Of a stretch of 64,000 nt of DNA, positions 9,901-17,252 are shown in pieces (the first letter of the stretch is position 1; each line of letters opens with the position of its first letter). The notes under the pieces were generated by a model that worked only from the letters and a program-made list of their open reading frames with translations, was not told the origin of the DNA and made no database searches. The DNA is from Actinomadura xylanilytica (GTDB lineage Bacteria; Actinomycetota; Actinomycetes; Streptosporangiales; Streptosporangiaceae), in NCBI RefSeq assembly GCF_030283145.1, contig NZ_JASNWE010000003.1, forward strand, positions 372,001 through 436,000, in the 5' to 3' direction. A program made the position numbers and the translations under genes.

Positions 9901-10358
9901 ACGAAGGAGAACTCCCCGTCCCCGAACGACATCTGGGTCAGTTCCGCGAACGCGCAGGCCGCGAAGGCGACCCCGTGAAGGGCCGTCCAGGCGTCGACGA
10001 AGACCTCGCCAAAGTCCCTGCGCGCCCGCGGCATGCCGCCCGCGACCGCCGCCACCACCGCGGCGCCGAACGGATCGGGCCGCCGCGACGGCACGCCGCC
10101 GGCGTCGAGCCCGTCCACATGCTCGCGGACGCGCGCGGCGGGCCCGGCGTCACCGGGCCAGCGGGCGAGCACCGTCTCGACCGTGCCCCGGACCTGTTGG
10201 ACGAGCGCGCCGGCGGCCGTCACCGCCCCCGCGTCGATCTCGATCCCGGGGCCGGCGGCACCGCCCCGGCGCGGATGCAGGTCACGGCGCCAGGCGTCGG
10301 GGAGGACCAAGGTGTCCTCGTCCGGCGGCGAGGACGGGGCAGAGGGGGGAATCGCCAT
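6975..10358 (-). CDS. DUF4132 domain protein, copy B (YehI/MolR-like)
   Basis: 1127-residue paralogue of copy A. Collinear matches include DEDTLVLPDAW near the start, a PPWTRRRQK region mid-protein, TLDYGTRRFVIGFDERLEP, FADYEILQPFPQLDRPVH and LTAEERAGTRLRRFEG. No transmembrane segment is seen. Its ATG at 10358 lies 8 bases after a predicted -10 box, the same leaderless geometry as copy A. It is separated from the rest of the cassette by the cystathionine lyase-like gene and has its own predicted damage-type promoter. The two copies have diverged widely, so the duplication looks old or the copies have specialised. Function unknown. Confidence 0.9.
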   Translation of the reverse strand: MAIPPSAPSSPPDEDTLVLPDAWRRDLHPRRGGAAGPGIEIDAGAVTAAGALVQQVRGTVETVLARWPGDAGPAARVREHVDGLDAGGVPSRRPDPFGAAVVAAVAGGMPRARRDFGEVFVDAWTALHGVAFAACAFAELTQMSFGDGEFSFVPSGEYAALPEEAPRRLRALLAASGADDYRDAVAGLAACRRTPFQRLVTGYLVPTERGWVDEVCADPPPAEVGPAVHWAMFCALSTADQVRALGGLPIPCTGSRLFGIMTTMADGLGGAVAPLLAALLDGGAQFIARRRAVEVLAALPSDEACAVLACRVDRRDARLGMLAVMERSPARALRALAEAAGTAEASPHAAELLNDQVRAAPGMAAAELPGLTAGARALVEPLVATWRRAEEASAETLPRVLTEPPWTRRRQKTGQPVLKGLTAPAEQSVVWGPAERDAWLQTVVAYPNDWWEGWSGYASLEPVPAADRPAWEKRIADFRARRLTRQKQTAVLLGGPEESVRPLLAGWFLEGWVRTAGPSDSEQWMPPVLARFELDALPIAISFARSGPIRFGALLVPFLNAEVAALMADWASRLRGGKEITDAWFARHGVTVVPHLVPAALGTAVKRRRDAERALHALASAHGGDAVVEAARAHGAEAADGVAAILARDPRDLVPRKIPNTGWADPARLPQVLLRDRADRLPDTVVAYLVTALALSAEDGEPHEGVRAAREICDPASLADLGWELFQLGPGWTLTTLGWTGDDAVARRLTPLIRAWSGDGRHQRAVRGLDALANMGTEVALNQLNGIAQTSRYKGVKARAQDRMADVAAALGLTAEQLADRVVPDLGLDEAGATTLDYGTRRFVIGFDERLEPCVADEDGTPRKTLPKPGARDDAGPARAAYARFAELKKEARAIAGLQIRRMEAAMVARRRWTPEEFGALFVRHPLMRHLARRLVWLADDGGEIVPFRLAEDRTLASADDDVLVLPAAARVGIAHPLHLGDALAAWSEVFADYEILQPFPQLDRPVHTLTAEERAGTRLRRFEGRTASVGKILGLTRRGWERGGAEDGGLEFRIFRPLPDGRAAVIGLDPGIPVVATDYAEKQELEAVWLKDGPQSLHHAPELPFGELDPVIASEIIAGLEEVVRA

Positions 10359-10366
10359 GCGACCGC

Positions 10367-10389
10367 ACCCTAGAGGACGCCTACGACAT
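10367..10389 (-). promoter_or_regulatory. PafBC/RecA-NDp-like promoter of DUF4132 copy B
   Basis: Minus strand ATGTCGTAG-N8-TAGGGT: element 10381-10389, spacer 10373-10380 (GCGTCCTC), -10 10367-10372. Eight bases lie between the -10 and the ATG. It is slightly diverged from the copies at 2403 and 5790 but keeps TGTCGTA and the exact spacing. Confidence 0.6.
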
Positions 10390-10397
10390 CGCCTCGG

Positions 10398-11792
10398 TCA
10401 AGGGGCGGTCCCGCGCATGTCCTCCTCGATCCGTTCGGCGGTCTTGCGGGCGGCGATGAGGACCGGGTCCCAGACCGGGGAGAACGGTGGCGCGTAGCCG
10501 AGGTCGAGGCCGGTCATCTCCTCGACCGTCATCCCGTTCCAGAGCGCGATGGCCAGGCCGTCGACGCGTTTGGCCGCGCCCTCCTCCCCCACGATCTGCG
10601 CGCCGAGCAGCCGTCCGGTGCGCCGCTCGGCGACGAGCTTGGTCCGCATCGCGGTGGCGCCCGGGTGGTAGCCGGCCCGGGTGGTCGACTGGACCGTGGC
10701 GCTCAGCGCCGCGAACCCGGCCGCGGCGGCCTCCGCCTCGTTCAGCCCGGTGCGCGCCACCTCGACCTTGCAGATCTTGGACACGGCGGTGCCGACCACG
10801 CCGGGGAACGTGGCGTACCCGCCGCCGAGGTTGATGCCCGCCACCCGGCCCTGCTTGTTGGCGTGCGTGCCGAGCGCGATCGCGACCGGGCCGCCCGAGA
10901 CCAGGTGCCGGGTCTCCACGCAGTCGCCGGCCGCCCAGACCCGTTCGGCGCCGGTCCGCATCCGGCGGTCGGTGACGATGCCGCCGGTCGGCCCGACCGG
11001 GATCCCGGCGGCGTCCGCCAGCGCGCTGTCCGGTCTGACCCCGAGCCCGAGGATCACCAGGTCGGCGGGCAGGACGCCGCCGGACGCGCGGACCGCCGTC
11101 ACCCGCCCGCCCTCGGTGTCGAACCCCTCGACCCGCTCGCCCAGCCGGAGCCGGACGCCGACACCGCGCAGCGCGTCCGCGACCAGCGCGCCCATGTCGG
11201 GGTCGAGCGTGCGCATCGGCTGCTCGGCCCCGTCCACCAGCGTGACCTCGACGCCGCGCATGACCAGCGCCTCGGCCATCTCCAGGCCGATGTAGCCGCC
11301 GCCGACCACGACGGCGCGGCGGGGCGCCCGCGCCTCCAGCTCGCGGCGGATCTCGATGCCGTCGCCGAGGACCTGCACCCCGTGCACCCCGGCGGCGTCC
11401 GCACCCGGCAGGTCGGGCCGGGACGGCACCGCGCCGGTCGCGACCATCAGGTGGTCGTAGCCCTCCCAGCGCTCGGCGCCGCCGTCCAGCTCGCGGACCC
11501 GCACCCGGCCGCGGTCCGGATCGATCTCGACGGCCTCACGGCCGAGGCGGACGTCGATGCCGCGCTCGCGGAACTCGGCCGGCGTCCGGGCGATCAGCGC
11601 GTCCGCGTCCGCCACGACGCCGCCGACGTAGTACGGGATGCCGCACGCCGAGTAGGAGGTGAAGCTCCCGCGCTCCAGCGCGACGATCTCCAGCTCGTCC
11701 GGGCCGCGCCGGCGGCGGGCCTGGGACGCGGCGCTCATCCCGGCCGCGTCACCGCCGATCACCAGCAGGCGCTCGCGCGCGGGCTCGGCCAT
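10398..11792 (-). CDS. FAD-dependent pyridine nucleotide-disulfide oxidoreductase, CoA-disulfide reductase/NADH oxidase type
   Basis: 464 residues. The FAD-binding loop GGDAAG is at 13-18. The single redox cysteine lies in SYSACGIPYYVGG (Cys50), typical of the CoA-disulfide reductase and NADH oxidase subgroup, which uses one cysteine rather than a CxxxxC pair. A second Rossmann motif, VVVGGGYIGLEMAE, binds NAD(P)H, and VWAAGDCVE binds the FAD pyrophosphate. The C-terminal dimerisation domain is complete. An upstream GTG at 11801 is possible, but the ATG at 11792 has a GGGAG eight bases before it. The role is probably thiol redox homeostasis or peroxide/oxygen reduction; the thiol substrate is unknown. 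Confidence 0.9.
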   Translation of the reverse strand: MAEPARERLLVIGGDAAGMSAASQARRRRGPDELEIVALERGSFTSYSACGIPYYVGGVVADADALIARTPAEFRERGIDVRLGREAVEIDPDRGRVRVRELDGGAERWEGYDHLMVATGAVPSRPDLPGADAAGVHGVQVLGDGIEIRRELEARAPRRAVVVGGGYIGLEMAEALVMRGVEVTLVDGAEQPMRTLDPDMGALVADALRGVGVRLRLGERVEGFDTEGGRVTAVRASGGVLPADLVILGLGVRPDSALADAAGIPVGPTGGIVTDRRMRTGAERVWAAGDCVETRHLVSGGPVAIALGTHANKQGRVAGINLGGGYATFPGVVGTAVSKICKVEVARTGLNEAEAAAAGFAALSATVQSTTRAGYHPGATAMRTKLVAERRTGRLLGAQIVGEEGAAKRVDGLAIALWNGMTVEEMTGLDLGYAPPFSPVWDPVLIAARKTAERIEEDMRGTAP

Positions 11793-11857
11793 CGCCTGCA
11801 CTCCCGGAGGCTCGAAAGTAGATCATTTCTGAGCGTACCCGCCGGTACCGGGCGTCC

Positions 11858-12973
11858 CTACAGCCGGTAGACGCGGCGCGCGTTGCCCGCGGCGGCCAGC
11901 TCGGCGACGCGCAGCGCGTCCCGCTCGGTCCAGGCGCCCTCGGTGGCGCCGGAGCGGAGCAGGCGCGCCAGCCCGCGCCGGAACAGCAGGGCCCCCAAGT
12001 GGTAGAACTCGGCCAGCCCGTACGCGTCCGAGGAGAACAGCACCTTGCCGAACGGCGCGAGCTCCAGCAGCTCGGCGATCAGCGCGGGCGCGCGGTGGCC
12101 GAGGTTGTGCGTGGCGAGTCCGGCGTCCACGAACACGTTCGGGAAGACCTGCGCCAGATAGCCGGCCTGCCGGTGGTACGGGTAGTTGTGCAGGAGCAGC
12201 ACCGGTGTCCCTGTGGGCGCCAGCTCCCGGAGCAGCCCGGTCAGCAGCAGCGGGTCGCCGCGCCGCAGGTCGGCGTCGGCGTCCCCGTAGCCGACGTGGA
12301 ACTGCACGGGCAGCCCGAGGTCGGCGGCGCACCAGACGAGGAACCGGTGCAGCGTCTCATCCGCCACCCGAGGCGGCATCTCCTCGCGGAGCAGCCGTCC
12401 GGCCGCGGCGGCGACCTCGAGGTCGGACGGGCGTTCCCCGGCGAGTTCCAGCCCGGCCCGGTACGCCGCGACGGACTTGGCGCCGACGGCTCCCGCGCGC
12501 ACGCGCGCCTCCAGCCGGGTCCGGACGTCGTCGGCGAACCTGGCGGCGTCCGTCCCGTCCGCCGCCGTGTCCTCGGCGACCCGTTCCAGCCGGACGATCT
12601 CGTGCGCCCGCGCGCCTGCGAGGCCGCCCAGCTCGGCGGGGGCCGTCAGCGGCTCCGGGGTGTAGCCGGTGTCCACGCACAGCGCGTCGAGCCCGGCCGC
12701 CTCCAGGAAGCGGCGGTTGACCTCGTCGGCGCCCAGTTCGGCGCGGCGGGCGAGGTAGTCGTCCGGATCGGCGTGCGTCTCCAGGTCCAGCACGGGCGCG
12801 CACCAGCGCCGCAGCGCGAACCCCGCCTGCGAGTCGAACAGGCTCCCGCCGAGCGGCCCCGGCGCGCGGGCCTCGGTGAGCAGCGACTCGAACTCGGCCC
12901 GGTCGAGGTCACGGCGCAGCACCCCGTGGCAGTGGTGATCGATCAGGCTCAGTCTTTCCAGCCTCTCCAGCAC
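11858..12973 (-). CDS. Amidohydrolase family protein (FluG N-domain-like)
   Basis: 371-residue TIM-barrel amidohydrolase. The metal-binding start is IDHHCHG (11-17). Further barrel signatures are FHVGYGDAD, LLHNYPYHRQAGYLA and the late Asp in FSSDAYGLAEF. It starts at GTG 12973 behind GGGGGAG. It is divergent from a glutamine-synthetase-type ligase 120 bases away. In fungal FluG proteins these two domains are fused in one chain, so the pair probably acts in one pathway, for example making and hydrolysing a gamma-glutamyl amide. The substrate is inferred only at that level. Confidence 0.85.
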   Translation of the reverse strand: MLERLERLSLIDHHCHGVLRRDLDRAEFESLLTEARAPGPLGGSLFDSQAGFALRRWCAPVLDLETHADPDDYLARRAELGADEVNRRFLEAAGLDALCVDTGYTPEPLTAPAELGGLAGARAHEIVRLERVAEDTAADGTDAARFADDVRTRLEARVRAGAVGAKSVAAYRAGLELAGERPSDLEVAAAAGRLLREEMPPRVADETLHRFLVWCAADLGLPVQFHVGYGDADADLRRGDPLLLTGLLRELAPTGTPVLLLHNYPYHRQAGYLAQVFPNVFVDAGLATHNLGHRAPALIAELLELAPFGKVLFSSDAYGLAEFYHLGALLFRRGLARLLRSGATEGAWTERDALRVAELAAAGNARRVYRL

Positions 12974-13093
12974 GTGTCTCCCCCTCGCATCACGTGTCGA
13001 CCGTGAAATGGTCCCCCGGTCTTCCTACGATGCCCTGGACGGGGCCGTGCGCACCGTCGCCGCCCACCGCCACTTCCGATCGGGGACCGCAAC

Positions 13094-14611
13094 GTGGAAG
13101 AAACCGCCTACGGCCGGGACGGCGGGCAGCGCGCCCTCGACCGGGACGAACGCGCCCGGCTCGGCGCCCGCGCCGCCGCACTGGCCGCCGAGCTCGCCGG
13201 CCGCGACGTCGCCGCGGTGGCCCTGACCTGGGTCGACATCAGCGGCATCACGCGTACCAAAGCGGTCCCGGTGGCCCGGCTCGAGCACGCCGCCACCTGG
13301 GGCGTGGGCATGTCGCCGGTGTTCGACGCGTTCCTGCTGGACGACTCGATCGTGTCCGGCCGGTACGTGGGCGGTCCGGTCGGCGACCTGCGGCTGCACC
13401 CCGACCTCGACCGCCTCGTCCCGCTCCCGGCGCTGCCCGGCTGGGCCCTCGCCCCGGCCCTGCGGTACGCGCAGGACGGGACCGTGCACCCGCTCGACAC
13501 CCGGGCGCTGCTGCGCCGCGAGGTCGCGCGGCTGGCAGCGCTGGGCTGGTCGGCGCTGACCGCGTTCGAGGTGGAGTGGACGGTGTCGGAGGGCGACGGC
13601 GGTGGATTCCGTCCCGCGAGCGGCGGCCCCGCATACGGGATGACCCGCATCAGCGAGCTCGCCGGATACCTGCGCGACCTGCTCCAGGCGCTCGACGCCT
13701 CCGGAGTCGCGGTCGAGCAGATCCACCCCGAGTACGCGGCCGGGCAGTACGAGCTGTCCGTGGCGGCCGAGGACCCCGTCGGCGCGGCCGACACCGCCGT
13801 CCTGGTCCGCGAGACGATCCGCGCGGTGTCGCTGGAGCACGGGTTCGTCGCCTCGTTCTCCCCCAAGGTGGAGGCCGACTCGGTCGGGAACGGCGGCCAC
13901 ATCCACCTGAGCCTGTGGCAGGGCGACCCCACCGCGGCCGGCACGGCCGCCGACGGCGCGGCGGCGGGCACCGCCGGGACAGGGGCGGGCGCGACCGGGG
14001 CGGGGGGTCCGGCCGGCGGCGCGGCGGTGAACGTGATGGCAGGCGGTGACGGGCCGTACGGGATGACCGGGGCGGGCGAGGCGTTCGCCGCCGGAATCCT
14101 CGACCGGCTGCCCGCGCTGCTCGCGGTGGGCGCGCCGTCAGTGGCGAGCTACCTGCGCCTCATCCCGTCGCACTGGGCGGGCGCCTATGCCTGCTGGGGG
14201 CTGGAGAACCGGGAGGCCGCGCTGCGGTTCGTCGCCGGCGCCGACGGCGAGCGGGCCCGTGCCGCCAATCTGGAGATCAAGTGCTTCGACCCGGCGGCCA
14301 ACCCCTACCTCGCCCTCGCCGCGCTGCTGGCGGCGGGACGCGCCGGGATCGGCGCCGAGGCGGAGCTGCCCGAGCCGGTCGACCTCGACCCCGGCGCGCT
14401 GTCCGCGGACGCCCGCGCGGACCGCGGCATCATCGCGCTGCCGTCGTCGCTGGAGGAGTCGGTGGCGGCGTTCGAGGCCGATCCGGCGCTGCGCGAGGCG
14501 CTCGGCGAGGCCGTGATCGACACGGTCGCGGTCGTCCGGCGGGGCGAGATCGAACTCCTGGACGGCGCGACGCCCGAGGAGATCACCGCGGCGACCCGCT
14601 GGCGGCACTGA
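13094..14611 (+). CDS. Glutamine synthetase family ligase (FluG C-domain-like / gamma-glutamyl-amine ligase)
   Basis: 505 residues with the glutamine synthetase fold: FEVEW (158-162), HPEYAAGQYEL (211-221), GNGGHIHLSLW (265-275), RLIPSHWAGAY and ENREAALRF. The sequence is unlike housekeeping GlnA and closer to actinobacterial GlnA-like enzymes that glutamylate amines. An Ala/Gly/Thr-rich insertion (about 281-312) interrupts the segment after the histidine motif and looks like an expanded surface loop. GTG at 13094 is used, with GGGGA eight bases upstream. It is divergent from the amidohydrolase. No adenylylation-site consensus was checked in detail. Activity is probably ATP-dependent gamma-glutamyl amide formation; the amine is unknown. 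Confidence 0.88.
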   Translation: MEETAYGRDGGQRALDRDERARLGARAAALAAELAGRDVAAVALTWVDISGITRTKAVPVARLEHAATWGVGMSPVFDAFLLDDSIVSGRYVGGPVGDLRLHPDLDRLVPLPALPGWALAPALRYAQDGTVHPLDTRALLRREVARLAALGWSALTAFEVEWTVSEGDGGGFRPASGGPAYGMTRISELAGYLRDLLQALDASGVAVEQIHPEYAAGQYELSVAAEDPVGAADTAVLVRETIRAVSLEHGFVASFSPKVEADSVGNGGHIHLSLWQGDPTAAGTAADGAAAGTAGTGAGATGAGGPAGGAAVNVMAGGDGPYGMTGAGEAFAAGILDRLPALLAVGAPSVASYLRLIPSHWAGAYACWGLENREAALRFVAGADGERARAANLEIKCFDPAANPYLALAALLAAGRAGIGAEAELPEPVDLDPGALSADARADRGIIALPSSLEESVAAFEADPALREALGEAVIDTVAVVRRGEIELLDGATPEEITAATRWRH

Positions 14612-14634
14612 CGTGCCGGCGCCGCGGCGCCCCT

Positions 14635-14850
14635 TCAGCCGCCGGCGCGACACCGCCCCGAACCGTCCCCCGGCCCCGTGGACACCACCGTCCCCGCGTC
14701 GAACGGCTGCGTCCGGACCTGGAGCCGTCCGCACGCGCAGCGGCTGTAGGTCACCACACCCTCGGAGGTCAGATGGCGTGACAGCACCCGGTAGACCTCC
14801 GCCTGGGGCCATCCACAGCTTGGGCAATCCTCCACCGCGCATCCCGTCAC
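14635..14850 (-). CDS. Small zinc-ribbon-like protein, hypothetical
   Basis: 71 residues. Four cysteines in two pairs (CPSC at 9-12 and CAC at 38-40) suggest a small zinc-binding knuckle; the remaining sequence is unremarkable. It starts at ATG 14850, divergent from the CGNR gene across an unusually AT-rich 70-base gap. That gap contains TTGTAA and TATCAT hexamers that could serve as promoter elements. The function is unknown, and the gene is called real because coding bias and the cysteine spacing are maintained. Confidence 0.55.
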   Translation of the reverse strand: MTGCAVEDCPSCGWPQAEVYRVLSRHLTSEGVVTYSRCACGRLQVRTQPFDAGTVVSTGPGDGSGRCRAGG

Positions 14851-14919
14851 TCGCGGGCCGTTGTAAGGGTTGTTGAAAAGATATCATTTACAGCATGGCA
14901 TGCGAGTAGGAGCCGGGCA

Positions 14920-15471
14920 ATGCAGACGATCGGGTACAAGAGCAAGGGCACCGCCGCCGCGGTGGCGCTGGTCAACGCCGTCACCGGCGCGGACGACGAC
15001 GACGGCCCGGACGCCCTCCGCGCGATCCTGCGCGACAACGAGTTCTTCTGGCGGGAGTTCGAGCCCGACGACGCCGAGGACCTGCGCGCGTGGGGCCGTA
15101 CGTTGCGGCCCTTCTTCGAGACGTCCGACCTCGCCGAGGCCGCGGCCATGCTCAACGGGCTGATGCTCCGGATACCGATGCACCCGCACATCGCCAACCA
15201 CGAACCACACGGCCTGCACATGCACTTCGCGCCGCCCTCGGCCCGGCTGCCGCAGCGGTTCCAGGCCAGCACGCTGATGAACCTCTCGGAACTGGTCTGC
15301 CGCCACGGCCTCAGCCGCACGGGCGTCTGCGCCGCCGACGGTTGCGACCGGGTCTACGCGGACACCTCACGGGCGGGCCGGCGGCGCTTCTGCTCCGAGG
15401 CGTGCGCCAACCGGACCAACGTGGCCGCGTTCCGCGCCCGCCGCCGCACCCTCCCCACGGCCGACGCCTGA
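14920..15471 (+). CDS. CGNR zinc-finger protein (ABATE domain), putative transcription regulator
   Basis: 183 residues. The N-terminal two thirds match the treble-clef-associated ABATE region. The C-terminal finger has Cys137, Cys142, Cys158 and Cys162 followed by an arginine-rich tail. The signature reads CANR rather than CGNR. Such proteins are presumed DNA-binding stress regulators in actinobacteria. ATG 14920 has AGGAG nine bases upstream. The N-terminus is short on the usual FDF-type motif and carries an acidic ADDDDGPD stretch. It is followed by a strong bidirectional terminator. Confidence 0.8.
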   Translation: MQTIGYKSKGTAAAVALVNAVTGADDDDGPDALRAILRDNEFFWREFEPDDAEDLRAWGRTLRPFFETSDLAEAAAMLNGLMLRIPMHPHIANHEPHGLHMHFAPPSARLPQRFQASTLMNLSELVCRHGLSRTGVCAADGCDRVYADTSRAGRRRFCSEACANRTNVAAFRARRRTLPTADA

Positions 15472-15499
15472 CGCGGGACGCCTGACGCGGGACGTGGCA

Positions 15500-15534
15500 G
15501 CGGGCCCGTCCCCAGACAGAAGGGACGGGCCCGC
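15500..15534. terminator. Bidirectional terminator hairpin
   Basis: A perfect 13-bp stem (15500-15512 with 15522-15534) and a 9-base loop, between the convergent CGNR gene and the LVIVD protein gene. There is no long T run, as is common in GC-rich actinobacteria. Confidence 0.75.
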
Positions 15535-15560
15535 GGAGGAACCCCCACAGCCGGTCGCCT

Positions 15561-17012
15561 CTAGCGGAAGGTCGGCTGCAACACGTCGATGCCACGGGTG
15601 TTGTCGGCGACATAGACGTACTTCCCGTGCCAGTACGGCTGCCAGGACGCGGCGTCCGCAGGACGGTAGTAGGCGAGCTGCCGCGGGTTGGTCGGGTCGC
15701 GCACGTCGAGGAACCGGGTGCCCTGCGAGTAGAACGACTGCACCAGCACCCCGTCACGGACGTCGAAGTAGTGCGCCGAGCAGTCCGTGCTCGTCGGATC
15801 GCTCCCCTCCTGCCCGGCCACGCCCCAGGTCGCGACGGTGTTTAGCCGGAACTTCTTGTCCGGCGTCGACTTCCAGCCCTCGCCCTTGTACGAGCCCTTC
15901 AGCGAGGCGATGACCAGGAGGCCGTCGTTGGCGCAGCCGTCGTTGAAGGTCTCCTCGGTGATGAACAGCAGCTTGCCGTCGCCCCACCTGCGCGGGTCGG
16001 CGGCCTGGTCCCGGGTGCGGCCGACCGCGCGGTAGCTGTTGTGCATGAACGTGGAGTTGGTGGTGGCCTCGTCGAGACCGCCGCCCGCGTACGGAACGGG
16101 GTCGAGGGCGGTCGCCTTGCGCCACTTCTTCTTCAGCGGGTCGAAGTGCCGTCCCGAGGTGTGGTAGCCGCGGACGCCGCCGCGCCCGGACGCCCACGCC
16201 ACCCCGTCGGAGTCCACCTGGATGTCGTGGGTGTAGTCGGTCTTGCCGTCGTTGCGGCCGGTGTCGATCGGGTCCTTGTGCACCTTCGGCCTGGCCGGGT
16301 CGCGTACGTCGGTCACCCAGACCGGACGGCCGCCCCAGTCGGCCGGCATCCAGCTCGCCTTCGCCGGCCCGCCCGTCCACAGGTACGCGCAGTCGTTGAC
16401 ACACGTCGTGGTGTGCCCGGCCGGGACCTTCACGTAGGTGATCTGCCGCAGGCTCTCCGGCTTGGACGCGTCCACGACGTAGACGCCCGACTCGCCGGTG
16501 GCGGTGCTGCCGCCGAACGCGCGCGGGTCCCGGGACAGGTAGATGATCTTCCGCCGGGGATCGAAGTCGGTGTCCTCGGTCTCCCACATCCCGGGCATGT
16601 TGAGCTGCCCGACCAGCGTGGGGACGCGCGGGTCGGCGCTGATGTCGTAGGCCTTGAGCCCGAAATCGCCGGTCGCGTACATGATCGTCCGCTTGTGCCG
16701 GCCGGTGCCGTAGTCGATGAACATCAGCGAGATGGCGCCCTTGGCCTCCGGCACCCCGCCGACCCGTCGCACGCCCTTGATCGCCTCGGACGCCTCGGCC
16801 TTGCCCGTCTCGGCCGGGCGGTAGTGCCCGGCGTGCCCGGAGGCGCCGGCGCCGCCGCCCTCTCCCCGAACCTCGCCGGCCTTGGTGGTCTGCGGGTATC
16901 CGGGCTCCGGCGGGCAGGCCCAGGCGGTGCCGGCCATCAGCGCCAGGGACGCGGTGACCGCGCCGGCGCCCTGGATCAGCCGTCTGGTGCGGGCTGGTCT
17001 GCGGGGCAACAT
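15561..17012 (-). CDS. Secreted LVIVD-repeat beta-propeller protein
   Basis: 483 residues from ATG 17012, which follows GGAGG by seven bases; an upstream extension to 17090 is rejected. The N-terminus is MLPRRPARTRRLIQ, then a hydrophobic core ending in AWA, a Sec signal peptide. The mature protein contains repeated blade motifs of the LVIVD type, such as GVYVVDASKP, PVWVTDVRDPARP, GTRFLDVRDPTNP and VADNTRGIDVLQP. No cell-wall sorting signal or membrane anchor is seen at the C-terminus, so it is probably released. LVIVD propellers have no settled function; binding or scaffolding is most likely. Confidence 0.85.
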   Translation of the reverse strand: MLPRRPARTRRLIQGAGAVTASLALMAGTAWACPPEPGYPQTTKAGEVRGEGGGAGASGHAGHYRPAETGKAEASEAIKGVRRVGGVPEAKGAISLMFIDYGTGRHKRTIMYATGDFGLKAYDISADPRVPTLVGQLNMPGMWETEDTDFDPRRKIIYLSRDPRAFGGSTATGESGVYVVDASKPESLRQITYVKVPAGHTTTCVNDCAYLWTGGPAKASWMPADWGGRPVWVTDVRDPARPKVHKDPIDTGRNDGKTDYTHDIQVDSDGVAWASGRGGVRGYHTSGRHFDPLKKKWRKATALDPVPYAGGGLDEATTNSTFMHNSYRAVGRTRDQAADPRRWGDGKLLFITEETFNDGCANDGLLVIASLKGSYKGEGWKSTPDKKFRLNTVATWGVAGQEGSDPTSTDCSAHYFDVRDGVLVQSFYSQGTRFLDVRDPTNPRQLAYYRPADAASWQPYWHGKYVYVADNTRGIDVLQPTFR

Positions 17013-17252
17013 CGCGCCTCCACTTCGAGCGGATCTTCGCAGCGTCAGTGTGAACAGTGCGGCCCCGCTGATCAATGGGCACGGAATCACGAATCGGCCT
17101 CAGGAGTGTCAGGAGCGCTCGTCCCTGTCTTCCGTGGCCGTAGGGGCGTGCCGTACGCTCACCGGCGGCCGGGGACGCGCCCGGCACGACCGGAGCGGGT
17201 GGGCCCCGGGCTTCCGGGGCACGCCGAGCACGCCGACACCCGGGAGGCCCGC

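Noticed and set aside
1..10358. Assignment of the MoxR/DUF4132 cassette to the known VMAP ternary conflict systems.
   Set aside because: No VMAP-type protease/effector or VWA gene is present in the window. The closer parallel is the E. coli yehI-yehQ group.
16041..17252. Long plus-strand extension of the family 5 binding-protein frame (to 16041).
   Set aside because: It lies antisense to the LVIVD protein gene and is Arg/Val/Gly-rich without motifs. The TTG at 17253 has a ribosome-binding site and starts a signal peptide.
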